Positions 28,296 through 36,944 of a stretch of 64,000 nt of DNA are shown one piece after another. Under the pieces are notes generated by a model, which saw nothing but the letters and a program-made list of their open reading frames with translations, ran no database searches and was not told the origin of the DNA. The DNA lies in contig NZ_CP022415.1 in NCBI RefSeq assembly GCF_002222635.1, positions 2,914,001 through 2,978,000 on the forward strand. The letters run 5' to 3'. The number at the start of each line of letters is the position of its first letter. The stretch's first letter is position 1. The position numbers were made by a program, and so were the translations under genes. Origin of the DNA: Pseudosulfitobacter pseudonitzschiae (GTDB lineage Bacteria; Pseudomonadota; Alphaproteobacteria; Rhodobacterales; Rhodobacteraceae).

Positions 28296-29735
28296 ATGCT
28301 GGAGAAACGTGACTTCTACATTAACGGAAAATGGGTCGCACCGATCGAAGGTCGTGACCACAATGTCATCGATCCCTCGACCGAAGAACCCTGTGCCGTC
28401 ATTTCGCTGGGCGGCCAAGCCGACGCCGACGCCGCAGTCGCCGCCGCCAAAGCCGCCTTGCCCGGTTGGATGGCCACGCCCGCAGCCGAGCGTATCGCGC
28501 TGGTTGAAAAGCTGGTCGAGGTCTACAATGCCCGCGCCGACGATCTGGCCCAAGCCATGAGCACCGAGATGGGCGCGCCCATTTCCATGTCGAAATCGTC
28601 TCAGGTTGGTGCCGGCACATGGCACCTGTCCAACTTCATCAAAGCCGCCAAAAAGTTCGACTTTGTCCGCCCGCTGGGGGACCACGCCCCGAACGACCGG
28701 ATCATTTATGAAGCGGTAGGCGTTGCAGCCCTGATTACCCCGTGGAACTGGCCGATGAACCAAGTCACTCTGAAGGTGGGGGCGGCAGCCATCGCAGGCT
28801 GCACGATGGTTCTGAAACCGTCCGAAGAAAGCCCGCTGAACGCGATGATCTTTGCCGAACTGATGGACGAAGCAGGCTTTCCCGCTGGTGTGTTCAATCT
28901 GGTCAACGGCGACGGCCCCGGCGTTGGCAGCACCCTGTCCGGTCACAAGGATGTGGACATGGTCAGCTTTACCGGCTCGACCCGCGCAGGCACGCTGATT
29001 TCCAAAAATGCCGCCGATACGCTGAAGCGCGTGCATCTGGAACTGGGAGGCAAAGGCGCCAACCTGATCTTTGAAGATGCCGATGAAAAGGCCGTGAAAC
29101 GCGGCGTTTTGCACATGATGAACAACACCGGCCAGTCGTGCAACGCGCCCAGCCGGATGCTGGTGCAGCGCGGCATCTACGACCGTGTGGTGGACGAAGC
29201 GGCAACCGTGGCCAGCAAGGTTACCGTCGGCCCCGCATCGGAAGAGGGCAACCACATCGGGCCGGTTGTCAACGAAGTGCAGTGGAACAAGATTCAGGAT
29301 CTGATCCAGAAGGGCATCGACGAAGGCGCCCGTCTGGTTGCCGGTGGCACCGGTCGCCCCGAGGGACTGAACCGTGGTTTTTACGTCAAACCGACGGTTT
29401 TTGCCGACGTGGGCCGTGATATGACCATCTCGCGCGAGGAAATCTTTGGCCCCGTGCTGTCGATTATTCCCTTCGACACCGAAGAGGAAGCTGTCGAGAT
29501 CGCCAACGACACGGTCTATGGCCTGACCAACTACGTCCAGACACAAGACGGCGCACGCGCCAACCGTCTGGCACAGCAGTTGCGCTCGGGCATGGTCGAG
29601 ATGAACGGCACCAGCCGCGCAGCTGGATCGCCTTTTGGCGGCATGAAACAATCGGGCAATGGCCGCGAAGGCGGCGTCTGGGGCATCGAGGACTTCCTTG
29701 AGGTCAAAGCTGTCTCGGGCTGGGCTGCCGAGTAA
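28296..29735 (+). CDS. NAD(P)-dependent aldehyde dehydrogenase
   Basis: A 479-residue cytoplasmic enzyme with the whole family set: ALITPWNWPMNQ, VSFTGSTRAG, the glutamate in HLELGGKGAN, the nucleophilic cysteine in NTGQSCNAPSR, and EEIFGPVLSI. A consensus AAGGAGG site precedes the ATG, so strong expression is likely. The substrate is not clear from sequence. It is divergent from the peroxiredoxin, so a shared response to oxidative or aldehyde stress is possible (inference). Confidence 0.93.
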   Translation: MLEKRDFYINGKWVAPIEGRDHNVIDPSTEEPCAVISLGGQADADAAVAAAKAALPGWMATPAAERIALVEKLVEVYNARADDLAQAMSTEMGAPISMSKSSQVGAGTWHLSNFIKAAKKFDFVRPLGDHAPNDRIIYEAVGVAALITPWNWPMNQVTLKVGAAAIAGCTMVLKPSEESPLNAMIFAELMDEAGFPAGVFNLVNGDGPGVGSTLSGHKDVDMVSFTGSTRAGTLISKNAADTLKRVHLELGGKGANLIFEDADEKAVKRGVLHMMNNTGQSCNAPSRMLVQRGIYDRVVDEAATVASKVTVGPASEEGNHIGPVVNEVQWNKIQDLIQKGIDEGARLVAGGTGRPEGLNRGFYVKPTVFADVGRDMTISREEIFGPVLSIIPFDTEEEAVEIANDTVYGLTNYVQTQDGARANRLAQQLRSGMVEMNGTSRAAGSPFGGMKQSGNGREGGVWGIEDFLEVKAVSGWAAE

Positions 29736-29762
29736 TCACAGCCCTAACAATAATGCGGATAT

Positions 29763-29786
29763 GGGGCGAAGGTTATCCTTCGCCCC
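29763..29786. terminator. Hairpin between ALDH and FkbM genes with a stop codon in its loop
   Basis: A perfect 10-bp stem, GGGGCGAAGG / CCTTCGCCCC, with a four-base loop TTAT (29773-29776). The loop contains the reverse-strand TAA stop of the FkbM gene. There is no T-tract on either side. It is positioned to stop or stabilise both convergent transcripts. Confidence 0.65.
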
Positions 29787-30459
29787 GTGTCATCTCCGGC
29801 GTTTTTCTGGCCCACTGTTCCCAGACGAACGGATAGGCCCATTCACACACATGCGTGCGCGACAACCCCTCGCGGATCACATCGCGCCGCGCCACATCTT
29901 CGGGGCCGTATTTGTGAAACTGCACCACCAGACGATTGATGCGCTGCATGAACCCGCTTTCGATCATTGCTGGCAACAGATCATACTCGCCGCCTTCAAT
30001 GTTCATCTTGACCACAGCGACCTCAGTCAGCCCCAATTCATCCACTACAGGCCCCAACGCCCGAACGGTACCGCGCACGGTCGGCCCGTCACTAACCAAT
30101 GCGGACGAGGCATTGTCCTGATCAGACAGGTCAAGACTGCCGTCCGCGCTGCCAATGGCATAGGCGTGCACGTGAACATCACTGCGGTCTGCAAATCGTT
30201 CTGACATCGCGGTGGCAAAGCCTGGATGGGGTTCGAATACATGGGACATCACGGAGTAGCGTTTGGTCATGTCGTCAGACCAATCGCCAATATATCCACC
30301 GACGTCCAGCACCACATCCCCCTGCTTGACCTGTGCAAACTGCGCGGGCGTCTGCTTTCCGTGCGCTTTGCGAAACGCCCGATACGGCGCGCGTGCGGCG
30401 CGGTAGGATGGGTTTGTCGCAATGTTCCACAGTTTAGTCAGTTCGCTCTTGATCGTCAT
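29773..30459 (-). CDS. FkbM-family methyltransferase
   Basis: A 228-residue SAM-dependent methyltransferase. GDVVLDVGGYIGDWSDDM is the SAM-binding motif I, and VVKMNIEGGEYDLLPAM is the FkbM signature. Family members O-methylate sugars and other small molecules. Here the neighbour is a divergent GT11 fucosyltransferase-like gene (about 80 bases away), which suggests a role in methylating a surface glycan (inference). The stop codon lies in a hairpin loop. Confidence 0.88.
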   Translation of the reverse strand: MTIKSELTKLWNIATNPSYRAARAPYRAFRKAHGKQTPAQFAQVKQGDVVLDVGGYIGDWSDDMTKRYSVMSHVFEPHPGFATAMSERFADRSDVHVHAYAIGSADGSLDLSDQDNASSALVSDGPTVRGTVRALGPVVDELGLTEVAVVKMNIEGGEYDLLPAMIESGFMQRINRLVVQFHKYGPEDVARRDVIREGLSRTHVCEWAYPFVWEQWARKTPEMTRGEG

Positions 30460-30538
30460 GGGTGCCTCTTTGATCTGGCCCGGTTCCGCGAATGCGCGTA
30501 TTCAACACCAACAGATAACCGTTAACCAAGGCAGCGTC

Positions 30539-31390
30539 ATGATTTTTTCCCGTTTGCACGGACGTTTGGGCAACCAGATGTTCCAATACGCCGCCGCCCG
30601 TGCTCTGGCAGAACACCATTGCACGCGCGTGGTTCTGGACGACCGTACGGCGTTGCACAAAGACGAGGGCTCGCTGCTGCGGGTATTTGATCTGCCCGAT
30701 CTGGCGCAGGCGCCGCTGCCCCCTGCCAAACATGAACGTCCCTTGGCCTATGCTGCGTGGCGGGCCTTGGGGTTGCGTCCGCGCATCCGGCGTGAAAACG
30801 GGTTGGGCTATGATCGCGCATTCACGCAATGGTCGGACGACAGCTATTTGCACGGCTACTGGCAGTCCGAGCGGTATTTTGCCGCCATCGCGCAGGACAT
30901 CCGCAGCGCTTTTGCCTTTCGCACGCCAATGTCTGCGCAGAATACAGAAATGGCAGCGCGGATTGCCAGCGGCCCATCGGTGGCGCTGCATGTGCGGCGG
31001 GGGGACTATGTTGCGGTAAACGCGATGGCGCTGTGCGATCAAGCCTATTACGACGCCGCGCTTACCTCTGTTCGGAAGCGTATGGAAAATGATCCCACGG
31101 TCTTCGTGTTCTCTGATGATCCCGCTTGGGCCAAGGAAAACCTGCCGCTGCCCTTTGAAAAAGTGGTCGTCGACTTTAACGGACCGGATGCGGACTATGA
31201 AGACTTGCGCCTGATGTCGCAGTGCCAGCACAATATCATCGCCAATTCATCATTCAGCTGGTGGGCCGCATGGCTGGGCGAGACGCCTGACAGCATCGTG
31301 GCGGGCCCCGCGCAGTGGTTCGCTGATACGGCCATGTCCAACCCCGACATTCTGCCCGCACGCTGGATCAGCGTCGACACGTCCGGCTAG
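30539..31390 (+). CDS. GT11-family alpha-1,2-fucosyltransferase-like protein
   Basis: A 283-residue glycosyltransferase. The GT11 marks are RLHGRLGNQMFQYAAARALA near the N-terminus, the GDP-fucose-binding VALHVRRGDYV near residue 150 and a C-terminal NSSFSWWAAWLG. The start at 30539 places MIFSRLHGRLGNQ first, as in relatives. Members transfer fucose to O-antigen or other glycans. It is divergent from an FkbM methyltransferase. Its TAG and that of the convergent RluA-type gene share the tetranucleotide CTAG. Confidence 0.9.
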   Translation: MIFSRLHGRLGNQMFQYAAARALAEHHCTRVVLDDRTALHKDEGSLLRVFDLPDLAQAPLPPAKHERPLAYAAWRALGLRPRIRRENGLGYDRAFTQWSDDSYLHGYWQSERYFAAIAQDIRSAFAFRTPMSAQNTEMAARIASGPSVALHVRRGDYVAVNAMALCDQAYYDAALTSVRKRMENDPTVFVFSDDPAWAKENLPLPFEKVVVDFNGPDADYEDLRLMSQCQHNIIANSSFSWWAAWLGETPDSIVAGPAQWFADTAMSNPDILPARWISVDTSG

Positions 31391-32034
31391 AAAGGCGCTT
31401 TGGCGCGAAAGCGGATCGACTTGCCGTTCTCGGGGTGCTTCAGACGCAACTCCTCGGCGTGCAGCATCATGCGCGGGTGGTCGGCAGCGGCCCCTTGGGC
31501 ATAGAACGGATCACCAAGGATCGGATGCCCCAACGCCAGCATATGCACCCGCAGCTGATGCGTGCGCCCCGTGTGCGGCACCAGACGCATGCGCGCCGTG
31601 TCCCCCTGCCGTTTCAGTACGCGCCAGTCAGTCACCGCTGGCTTGCCCGTCTCGTGGCAGACCTTTTGCAGCGGACGGTTCGGCCAGTCCACGATCACCG
31701 GCAGATCGACAGTGCCCGTGTCCACTTCGGGCACGCCCTGAACCAGTGCGACATAGGTTTTTTGCGTTTTACGTTCGGCAAACTGGGTCGACAGGGTGCG
31801 TTGCGCGTGAGGTGTCAGGGCAAAAACCATCACACCGCTGGTATCACGGTCCAGCCTGTGCACCACCAAGGCCGTGGGAAACACCGCCTGCACGCGACTG
31901 ATCAGGCAATCTGCCAGATGGTCGCCCCGCCCCGGCACGCTGAGCAAGCCCGCGGGTTTGTCCACCACAACAATGTCCGCGTCGTCGTGCAAAAAAACCA
32001 AAGGATCGGTCGGGGGCGTATAAACAGTTTCCAT
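31387..32034 (-). CDS. RluA-family pseudouridine synthase
   Basis: A 215-residue pseudouridine synthase without an S4 domain. The catalytic block VHRLDRDTSGVMVFAL contains the essential Asp; DIVVVDKPAGLLSVPGRG and HTGRTHQLRVHMLALGHPI are the other family motifs. It resembles the short RluA type acting on 23S rRNA and/or tRNA; the exact target site cannot be assigned. Its end overlaps the GT11 stop by 4 bases. Confidence 0.92.
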   Translation of the reverse strand: METVYTPPTDPLVFLHDDADIVVVDKPAGLLSVPGRGDHLADCLISRVQAVFPTALVVHRLDRDTSGVMVFALTPHAQRTLSTQFAERKTQKTYVALVQGVPEVDTGTVDLPVIVDWPNRPLQKVCHETGKPAVTDWRVLKRQGDTARMRLVPHTGRTHQLRVHMLALGHPILGDPFYAQGAAADHPRMMLHAEELRLKHPENGKSIRFRAKAPF

Positions 32035-32091
32035 GCCGCTGCTTTCCAGATGTAGGCTGTAGTTTCAAGCACAGACACGAAAGGCCCACAC

Positions 32092-32502
32092 ATGCACACC
32101 ACGATCCAAGCTTTCCATGACGCGGTTCTGGCCAAAGACGATGACGCAATCCTGCCGCTGTTTGCCGAAGACATCCGGTTTATGCCGCCGACCTATTGGA
32201 AAACGTGGACGGGCCGTGCGGCCGTGGCAGCGGTGCTGCGGCATGTGAATGCGGTGTTTACCGATTTCACCTATCGCCGTGTGCTGAGTGAAGGACGCGA
32301 CTGGATGCTGGAATTTCAATGCAAGGTCGAAGGTCTGGACGCCGTGGGCGTTGATCTGATCACGTTGAATGACGACGGGCTAATTCAGGAATTCGAGGTG
32401 GTGATGCGCCCCTATAAAACCATCGGCGCGCTGCGCGAGGCGATGATGGCCCGCATCGCCAAAGACCCCGACTTTGCCACGTTCCGCGAGGCGATAAGCT
32501 AG
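32092..32502 (+). CDS. NTF2-like (SnoaL) superfamily protein
   Basis: A 136-residue single-domain protein: IQAFHDAVLAKDDDAILPLF followed by LFAEDIRFMPPTYWKTWTGR and the closing FEVVMRPYKTIGAL fit the NTF2/SnoaL fold. The fold hosts isomerases, cyclases and binding proteins. No catalytic set can be assigned. It sits alone on the plus strand between two convergent or divergent neighbours. Confidence 0.78.
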   Translation: MHTTIQAFHDAVLAKDDDAILPLFAEDIRFMPPTYWKTWTGRAAVAAVLRHVNAVFTDFTYRRVLSEGRDWMLEFQCKVEGLDAVGVDLITLNDDGLIQEFEVVMRPYKTIGALREAMMARIAKDPDFATFREAIS

Positions 32503-33419
32503 GCGCCGCGGCCACGCATCTGTCGGATCATCGAGATAGTATAAAGCACCAAGGCACCCCAGATCATTGGAAAGGCGATCATCCGTGCCTGACCAAAGGG
32601 TTCTTGAAAGACAAAGACCGCCACCAGAAAGATCATCGTCGGGGCCACATATTGCAGCACGCCGATGGTGGTCAGCCGCAATCGCTTGGCCCCGTTTGCA
32701 TAAAGGATCAGCGGCACAGCCGTGACCACACCGCACCCCAGCAGCAACCAAGTGTCGCGGGCGTCGCCCGTCGCGAAATGGCTTTGGCCCGTGGTATTCA
32801 GATAGCCGACATAGGCCAGCGCAGGGACCAACAGAATCAACACTTCGAGCAGAAAGCCCTGATTGGGGCCAATGGGCAGTTGTTTCTTGGCCAGTGCGTA
32901 AAATCCCCAGCTGACCGTGATGGCGATGGCAGCCCAAGGCACCGACCCCAACGTCGCGGCCAGAACGACAACCGCGCACAGGGCCAGCCCCACAGCGGCC
33001 AGTTGCAACCTGTCCAGTTTTTCACCCAGCAGCAAAGCGCCCAGCGCCACGCTGAACAGCGGGTTGATGTAATACCCCAGTGCCGCATCCAGCGCGCGAT
33101 TCTCGGCGATGGCCCAGACGTAGATACCCCAGTTGATTGTAATCAGCCCCGCCGTCACACAGCCCATTGCCAACGTGCGCGGGCTGCGCAGTGCCGTGCG
33201 CAAATCACGGGTGCGGCCCAGCGCAATCAGCAATGCGCCCGCGATCGGCACCGCCCAGATGATCCGGTGCGCCACCACCTCGGCGGCGGGGATGTGGCTG
33301 ACGGCCTTCAGGTACAACGGCAGAAACCCCCACAGGATATAGGCGCCAAGCGCAAAGCCCAAACCCTGCGGTGTGTCGCCACTGGGGGCCTGTACGTTCG
33401 GGGCGGGGGGTGTGCGCAT
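32499..33419 (-). CDS. rarD: RarD-type EamA-family transporter
   Basis: A 306-residue inner-membrane protein with about ten helices in two EamA repeats. ALGAYILWGFLPLYLKAV and HIPAAEVVAHRIIWAVPIAG near the N-terminus are typical of RarD. Substrates are not firmly known; EamA proteins export metabolites or amino acids. The start at 33419 removes an unlikely leader. Its stop overlaps that of the NTF2-like gene in a shared CTAG. Confidence 0.9.
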   Translation of the reverse strand: MRTPPAPNVQAPSGDTPQGLGFALGAYILWGFLPLYLKAVSHIPAAEVVAHRIIWAVPIAGALLIALGRTRDLRTALRSPRTLAMGCVTAGLITINWGIYVWAIAENRALDAALGYYINPLFSVALGALLLGEKLDRLQLAAVGLALCAVVVLAATLGSVPWAAIAITVSWGFYALAKKQLPIGPNQGFLLEVLILLVPALAYVGYLNTTGQSHFATGDARDTWLLLGCGVVTAVPLILYANGAKRLRLTTIGVLQYVAPTMIFLVAVFVFQEPFGQARMIAFPMIWGALVLYTISMIRQMRGRGA

Positions 33420-33479
33420 CGGGTCTGTCCTGCTGGTTCGCCCGCTGCCTAGCACCCGCAATCGGGGTGCGCCAGAGGC

Positions 33480-35927
33480 TCAGACCTTGGTGCGCGCGCC
33501 TGTCGGATCATAGAACGGTTTCAGCGACACCTCGGCCGCGTAACGACGACCCGCCACATCGACCTCGTAGGACGAGCCCAGCACCTCGGCCACGCTTTGC
33601 CCCGCGCAGGGGACATAGCCCATGCCCATCGCCACGCCAAAGTGGTGACCATACGCCCCCGAACTGAGATGGCCGACGATCTTGCCGTCGCGCAGCACCG
33701 GCTCGTTATGATAGAGCAGCGGTTCGGGATCGGTCAGGCGGAACTGCACAAGACGCCGTTCCAGTCCGTTTTCCTTTCTCCGCAGCACCGCGTCGCGCCC
33801 GATAAACGCAGGCTTGTCCAGCTTGACCGCAAACCCAAGACCCGCTTCCAGCACATGGTCCTCGGCGGTGATGTCGTGACCGAAGTGGCGAAAGCCCTTT
33901 TCGATGCGGCAGGTGTCCATCATGTGCATCCCGCACAGCTTGGCCCCTATCTGTTGGCCAGCGGCGTGCAATACTTCAAACACATGACCCGCCATATCGG
34001 CGCTGATATACACCTCCCAACCCAGTTCGCCCACATAGGTCACGCGGTGAACGCGGGCCAGTGCCATGCCAATCTCGATCTCTTGGGCCGTGCCGAAAGG
34101 GTTGGCTTCATTACTGAAATCCGCAGGCGACACCATCTGCAACAGTGTACGCGCGTTGGGGCCCATCACAGCCAGCACGGCCTCGGATGCTGTCACATCG
34201 GTCAGCACCACGTTATGATCGCCCCTGTTGCGCATCATCCACGTCTGGTCCGCCAGACGTGTGGCGGCGGGGGTGACGACCAGATAGGCGGTTTCGCTCA
34301 GGCGGGTCACGGTCACATCCGCCTCGATACCGCCGCGCGGGTTCAGAAACTGGGTGTAGACAATGCGCCCCACAGGCACGTCGTACTGGCCTCCGCCAAT
34401 ATGGTTCAGAAAGGCGCAGGCGTCCGGCCCCTCGACGCGGATCTTGCCAAAGGACGACATGTCGTAAATTCCGACATTCTCGCGCACGGCACGGTGTTCG
34501 ACGGCAATGTTTTCAAAGAAAGTCTGGCGTTTCCAGCTATAGCTGTATTCCGGCACCTGACGTGCGTTTGCGAACCAGTTGGCACGCTCCCAACCCGCGA
34601 GTTCGCCCATAACCGCACCTTGTTCCAGCAGGTGGTGATGGAACGGCGTGCGCCGGATGCCGCGGGCGGTGGCCTTTTGACGGTAAGGAAAATGATCGGC
34701 GTAAAGCAGGCCAAGCGTTTCGGATGCGCGCGCGGCCAGATAGGTTTTGTTGCCCTGAAACGGCTGCATCCGCGCAATGTCGACGTCGCCCAGATCGAAC
34801 GGCTTTTGACCCGCGTCCATCCACTGGGCCAACGCCATACCTGCGCCCCCCGCCGACTGGATGCCGATCGAGTTGAAGCCCGCCGCGACCCAGACATTGT
34901 CCATCTCGGGGGCAAGACCAAGATGGTAGGCATCATCGGGGGTGAAACTTTCGGGTCCGTTAAAGAACGTGTGAATCCCCGCCTCGGCCAGCATCGGCAT
35001 CCGGTTTACCGCTGCCTCGAGGATCGGCTCGAAGTGGTCGAAATCCTCGGGCAGCTGATCGAATTCGAAATCGGCAGGGATGCCGTTCACGGCCCACGGT
35101 TTGCTGACCGGTTCAAAGGCACCCAGCATGATTTTGCCCGCATCTTCTTTGTAATAGGCGCATTCATCCGGCACCCGCAGCACTGGCATCGGGGTCAGTC
35201 CGGCGATGGGTTCCGAGACGATGTAGAAATGTTCGCAGGCTTGCAGCGGTACGTTGACACCCGCCATGCGGCCCACCTGATGGCCCCACATGCCGGCGCA
35301 ATTCACAACCGCGTCGCAGGTGATGTGACCGCTGGTGCCATCCTCGCCCAGCCAGTCAACGCCAGTAACGCGGCGACCTGCGCGCGTGATGCCGGTGACT
35401 GCGGCGCGTTCTTGAATGCGCGCCCCACGCTGCCGCGCGCCCTTGGCCAGTGCCAGCGCGATGTTCGCCGGATCGCCCTGTCCGTCGAGCGGCAGGTAAA
35501 CACCACCGGTGACGCCGTCGATATTCAGGTGCTCGTACTTTGCCTTAACCTCGGACGGGCTGATTTCTTCGACGGCCACACCAAATGCGCGGGCCATCGC
35601 AGCCTGACGGTGCAGTTCTTCGAGACGTTCATCGGTCAGCGCGGCAGTGATTGACCCCACCCGCTTGAACCCTGTGGCCACGCCTGTTTCATCTTCCAGA
35701 TTGCCATAGAGTTCTTGGGAGTATTTGGCCAACTTGGTCATATTGGCAGTTGCGCGCAGTTGCGCGATCAGTCCGGCGGCGTGCCATGTGGTGCCCGATG
35801 TCAGCTGTTTGCGTTCCAGAAGAATAACGTCGGTCCAACCCAGTTGCGTCAGGTGATAGGCGACGGAACAACCGATAACCCCGCCACCGATGATGACAAC
35901 GCGAGCAGTGCTTGGAAGATCAGGCAT
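33480..35927 (-). CDS. GcvT-fused FAD dehydrogenase, dimethylglycine/sarcosine dehydrogenase-like (copy 2)
   Basis: An 815-residue cytoplasmic flavoenzyme. The N-terminal DAO domain (1-about 400) begins with the Rossmann VVIIGGGVIGCSVAYHL and carries SGTTWHAAG, whose histidine is the covalent FAD site in dimethylglycine dehydrogenase. From about residue 430 to the end it is an aminomethyltransferase (GcvT) domain that binds tetrahydrofolate, with the C-terminal LSSGAYGHHFGVAMGMGYV and a terminal FYDPTGAR. Such enzymes oxidise N-methyl groups and pass formaldehyde to THF. It is last in a run of same-strand C1 genes; the true substrate is unproven. Confidence 0.9.
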   Translation of the reverse strand: MPDLPSTARVVIIGGGVIGCSVAYHLTQLGWTDVILLERKQLTSGTTWHAAGLIAQLRATANMTKLAKYSQELYGNLEDETGVATGFKRVGSITAALTDERLEELHRQAAMARAFGVAVEEISPSEVKAKYEHLNIDGVTGGVYLPLDGQGDPANIALALAKGARQRGARIQERAAVTGITRAGRRVTGVDWLGEDGTSGHITCDAVVNCAGMWGHQVGRMAGVNVPLQACEHFYIVSEPIAGLTPMPVLRVPDECAYYKEDAGKIMLGAFEPVSKPWAVNGIPADFEFDQLPEDFDHFEPILEAAVNRMPMLAEAGIHTFFNGPESFTPDDAYHLGLAPEMDNVWVAAGFNSIGIQSAGGAGMALAQWMDAGQKPFDLGDVDIARMQPFQGNKTYLAARASETLGLLYADHFPYRQKATARGIRRTPFHHHLLEQGAVMGELAGWERANWFANARQVPEYSYSWKRQTFFENIAVEHRAVRENVGIYDMSSFGKIRVEGPDACAFLNHIGGGQYDVPVGRIVYTQFLNPRGGIEADVTVTRLSETAYLVVTPAATRLADQTWMMRNRGDHNVVLTDVTASEAVLAVMGPNARTLLQMVSPADFSNEANPFGTAQEIEIGMALARVHRVTYVGELGWEVYISADMAGHVFEVLHAAGQQIGAKLCGMHMMDTCRIEKGFRHFGHDITAEDHVLEAGLGFAVKLDKPAFIGRDAVLRRKENGLERRLVQFRLTDPEPLLYHNEPVLRDGKIVGHLSSGAYGHHFGVAMGMGYVPCAGQSVAEVLGSSYEVDVAGRRYAAEVSLKPFYDPTGARTKV

Positions 35928-35960
35928 GAGAGGTCTCCGTCTGGGTTGCGCGGGTGGATC

Positions 35961-36005
35961 GGGGGCCAGCCCCCGAACCCCCGGGATAGATGGGGCCAAA
36001 AGAAA
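35961..36005. repeat. Intergenic GC-rich repeat, copy 1
   Basis: GGGGGCCAGCCCCC followed by a C-run and CCAAAAGAAA. It corresponds, in reverse complement, to the element at 52329-52383 (shared parts: a GGGGGC-n-GCCCCC hairpin, CCCCC-GGATA, and GCCAAAAGAAA). Both are intergenic and next to gene ends. It resembles a scattered repeat I associate with Rhodobacterales genomes. Confidence 0.7.
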
Positions 36006-36893
36006 TCAGGGTTTGGCGAGCGTGTGGCCTGCAGCGATCAGGCGGCGGGCGATTTCAGCGATATGGGCGGGCCCGACCTCGCAGCAGCCGCCGACGATGG
36101 TGGCACCCGCATCGATCCAAGCCATGACGTGATCGGCGTAGGTGGCAGGGGTCAGGTCGTGGCGGACTTGGAGGTCAGCAACGGTGGGGCGGGTTTGCAG
36201 GAACTCTTCGGTGATGCGCTGGAAGCCATTGGCGTAAGCGCCAAAGGGCAACGCGCCTTGAGACAAGATCGCAAGGGCCGCAGGGATTGCTTCGGGTGCC
36301 GAACAATTGATGAGGATGGCAGCCGCCTTGCCGCTGGCGATGGGCAGGATGTCCTGCACCGGTTCGCCCGAGCGCAGTTTGGTGCCGTCACGGTCATCGA
36401 CAGTCAGCGCCAGCCAGACAGGTTTGCCGGCTTGACTCGCGCCGACCAGAACGCTGCGCGCATGGTCGAGGGACGCAACAGTTTCGCAGATCAGCAGATC
36501 GCAGGTGGGCGCCAGCAGGCCCGCCACTTCGGCATAGAGCGGGATGGCGGTGTCGGGGTCCGGATGCAGATCGGGGCGGTAGGACGCGACGAGCGGACCA
36601 ATAGCCCCCGCCAGACGCGGCGCATTGCTGTCGCGCGCCTCGGTCAGGGCGCGGTCGATCAGAGTGTTGAACTGGTCATCCATATCCGTGCCGACCAACC
36701 GGTCGCGGTGGATGGCATAGGTGTTCGTGGTGGCGATAGTGGCCCCCGCTGCGGTAAAATCGCGGTGGACCTCTGCCACCATTCCAGGGTGATCAATCAT
36801 CACTTGGGTAGACCACAGCGGCGTGGGCCTGTCGCCTGCGCGGTGGATCAGTTCCTGCCCCATGCCGCCGTCGAGAAGGGTAATTTGCGTCAT
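36006..36893 (-). CDS. Homocysteine S-methyltransferase family protein
   Basis: A 295-residue zinc-dependent methyltransferase that moves a methyl group to homocysteine to give methionine. The zinc ligands are visible as ILINCSAPEA (about residue 200) and the GGCCEVGP pair (about 275). LLDGGMGQEL opens the protein. The methyl donor could be betaine, S-methylmethionine or another compound. Lying between two dimethylglycine/sarcosine-type dehydrogenase genes, a betaine-like donor is favoured (inference). Start chosen for an AGGA site and family length. Confidence 0.9.
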   Translation of the reverse strand: MTQITLLDGGMGQELIHRAGDRPTPLWSTQVMIDHPGMVAEVHRDFTAAGATIATTNTYAIHRDRLVGTDMDDQFNTLIDRALTEARDSNAPRLAGAIGPLVASYRPDLHPDPDTAIPLYAEVAGLLAPTCDLLICETVASLDHARSVLVGASQAGKPVWLALTVDDRDGTKLRSGEPVQDILPIASGKAAAILINCSAPEAIPAALAILSQGALPFGAYANGFQRITEEFLQTRPTVADLQVRHDLTPATYADHVMAWIDAGATIVGGCCEVGPAHIAEIARRLIAAGHTLAKP

Positions 36894-36944
36894 CGTCTTT
36901 TTCCTGCGCAAGCTGATATGGCGGGTGCCGTATCAATCATTTCC

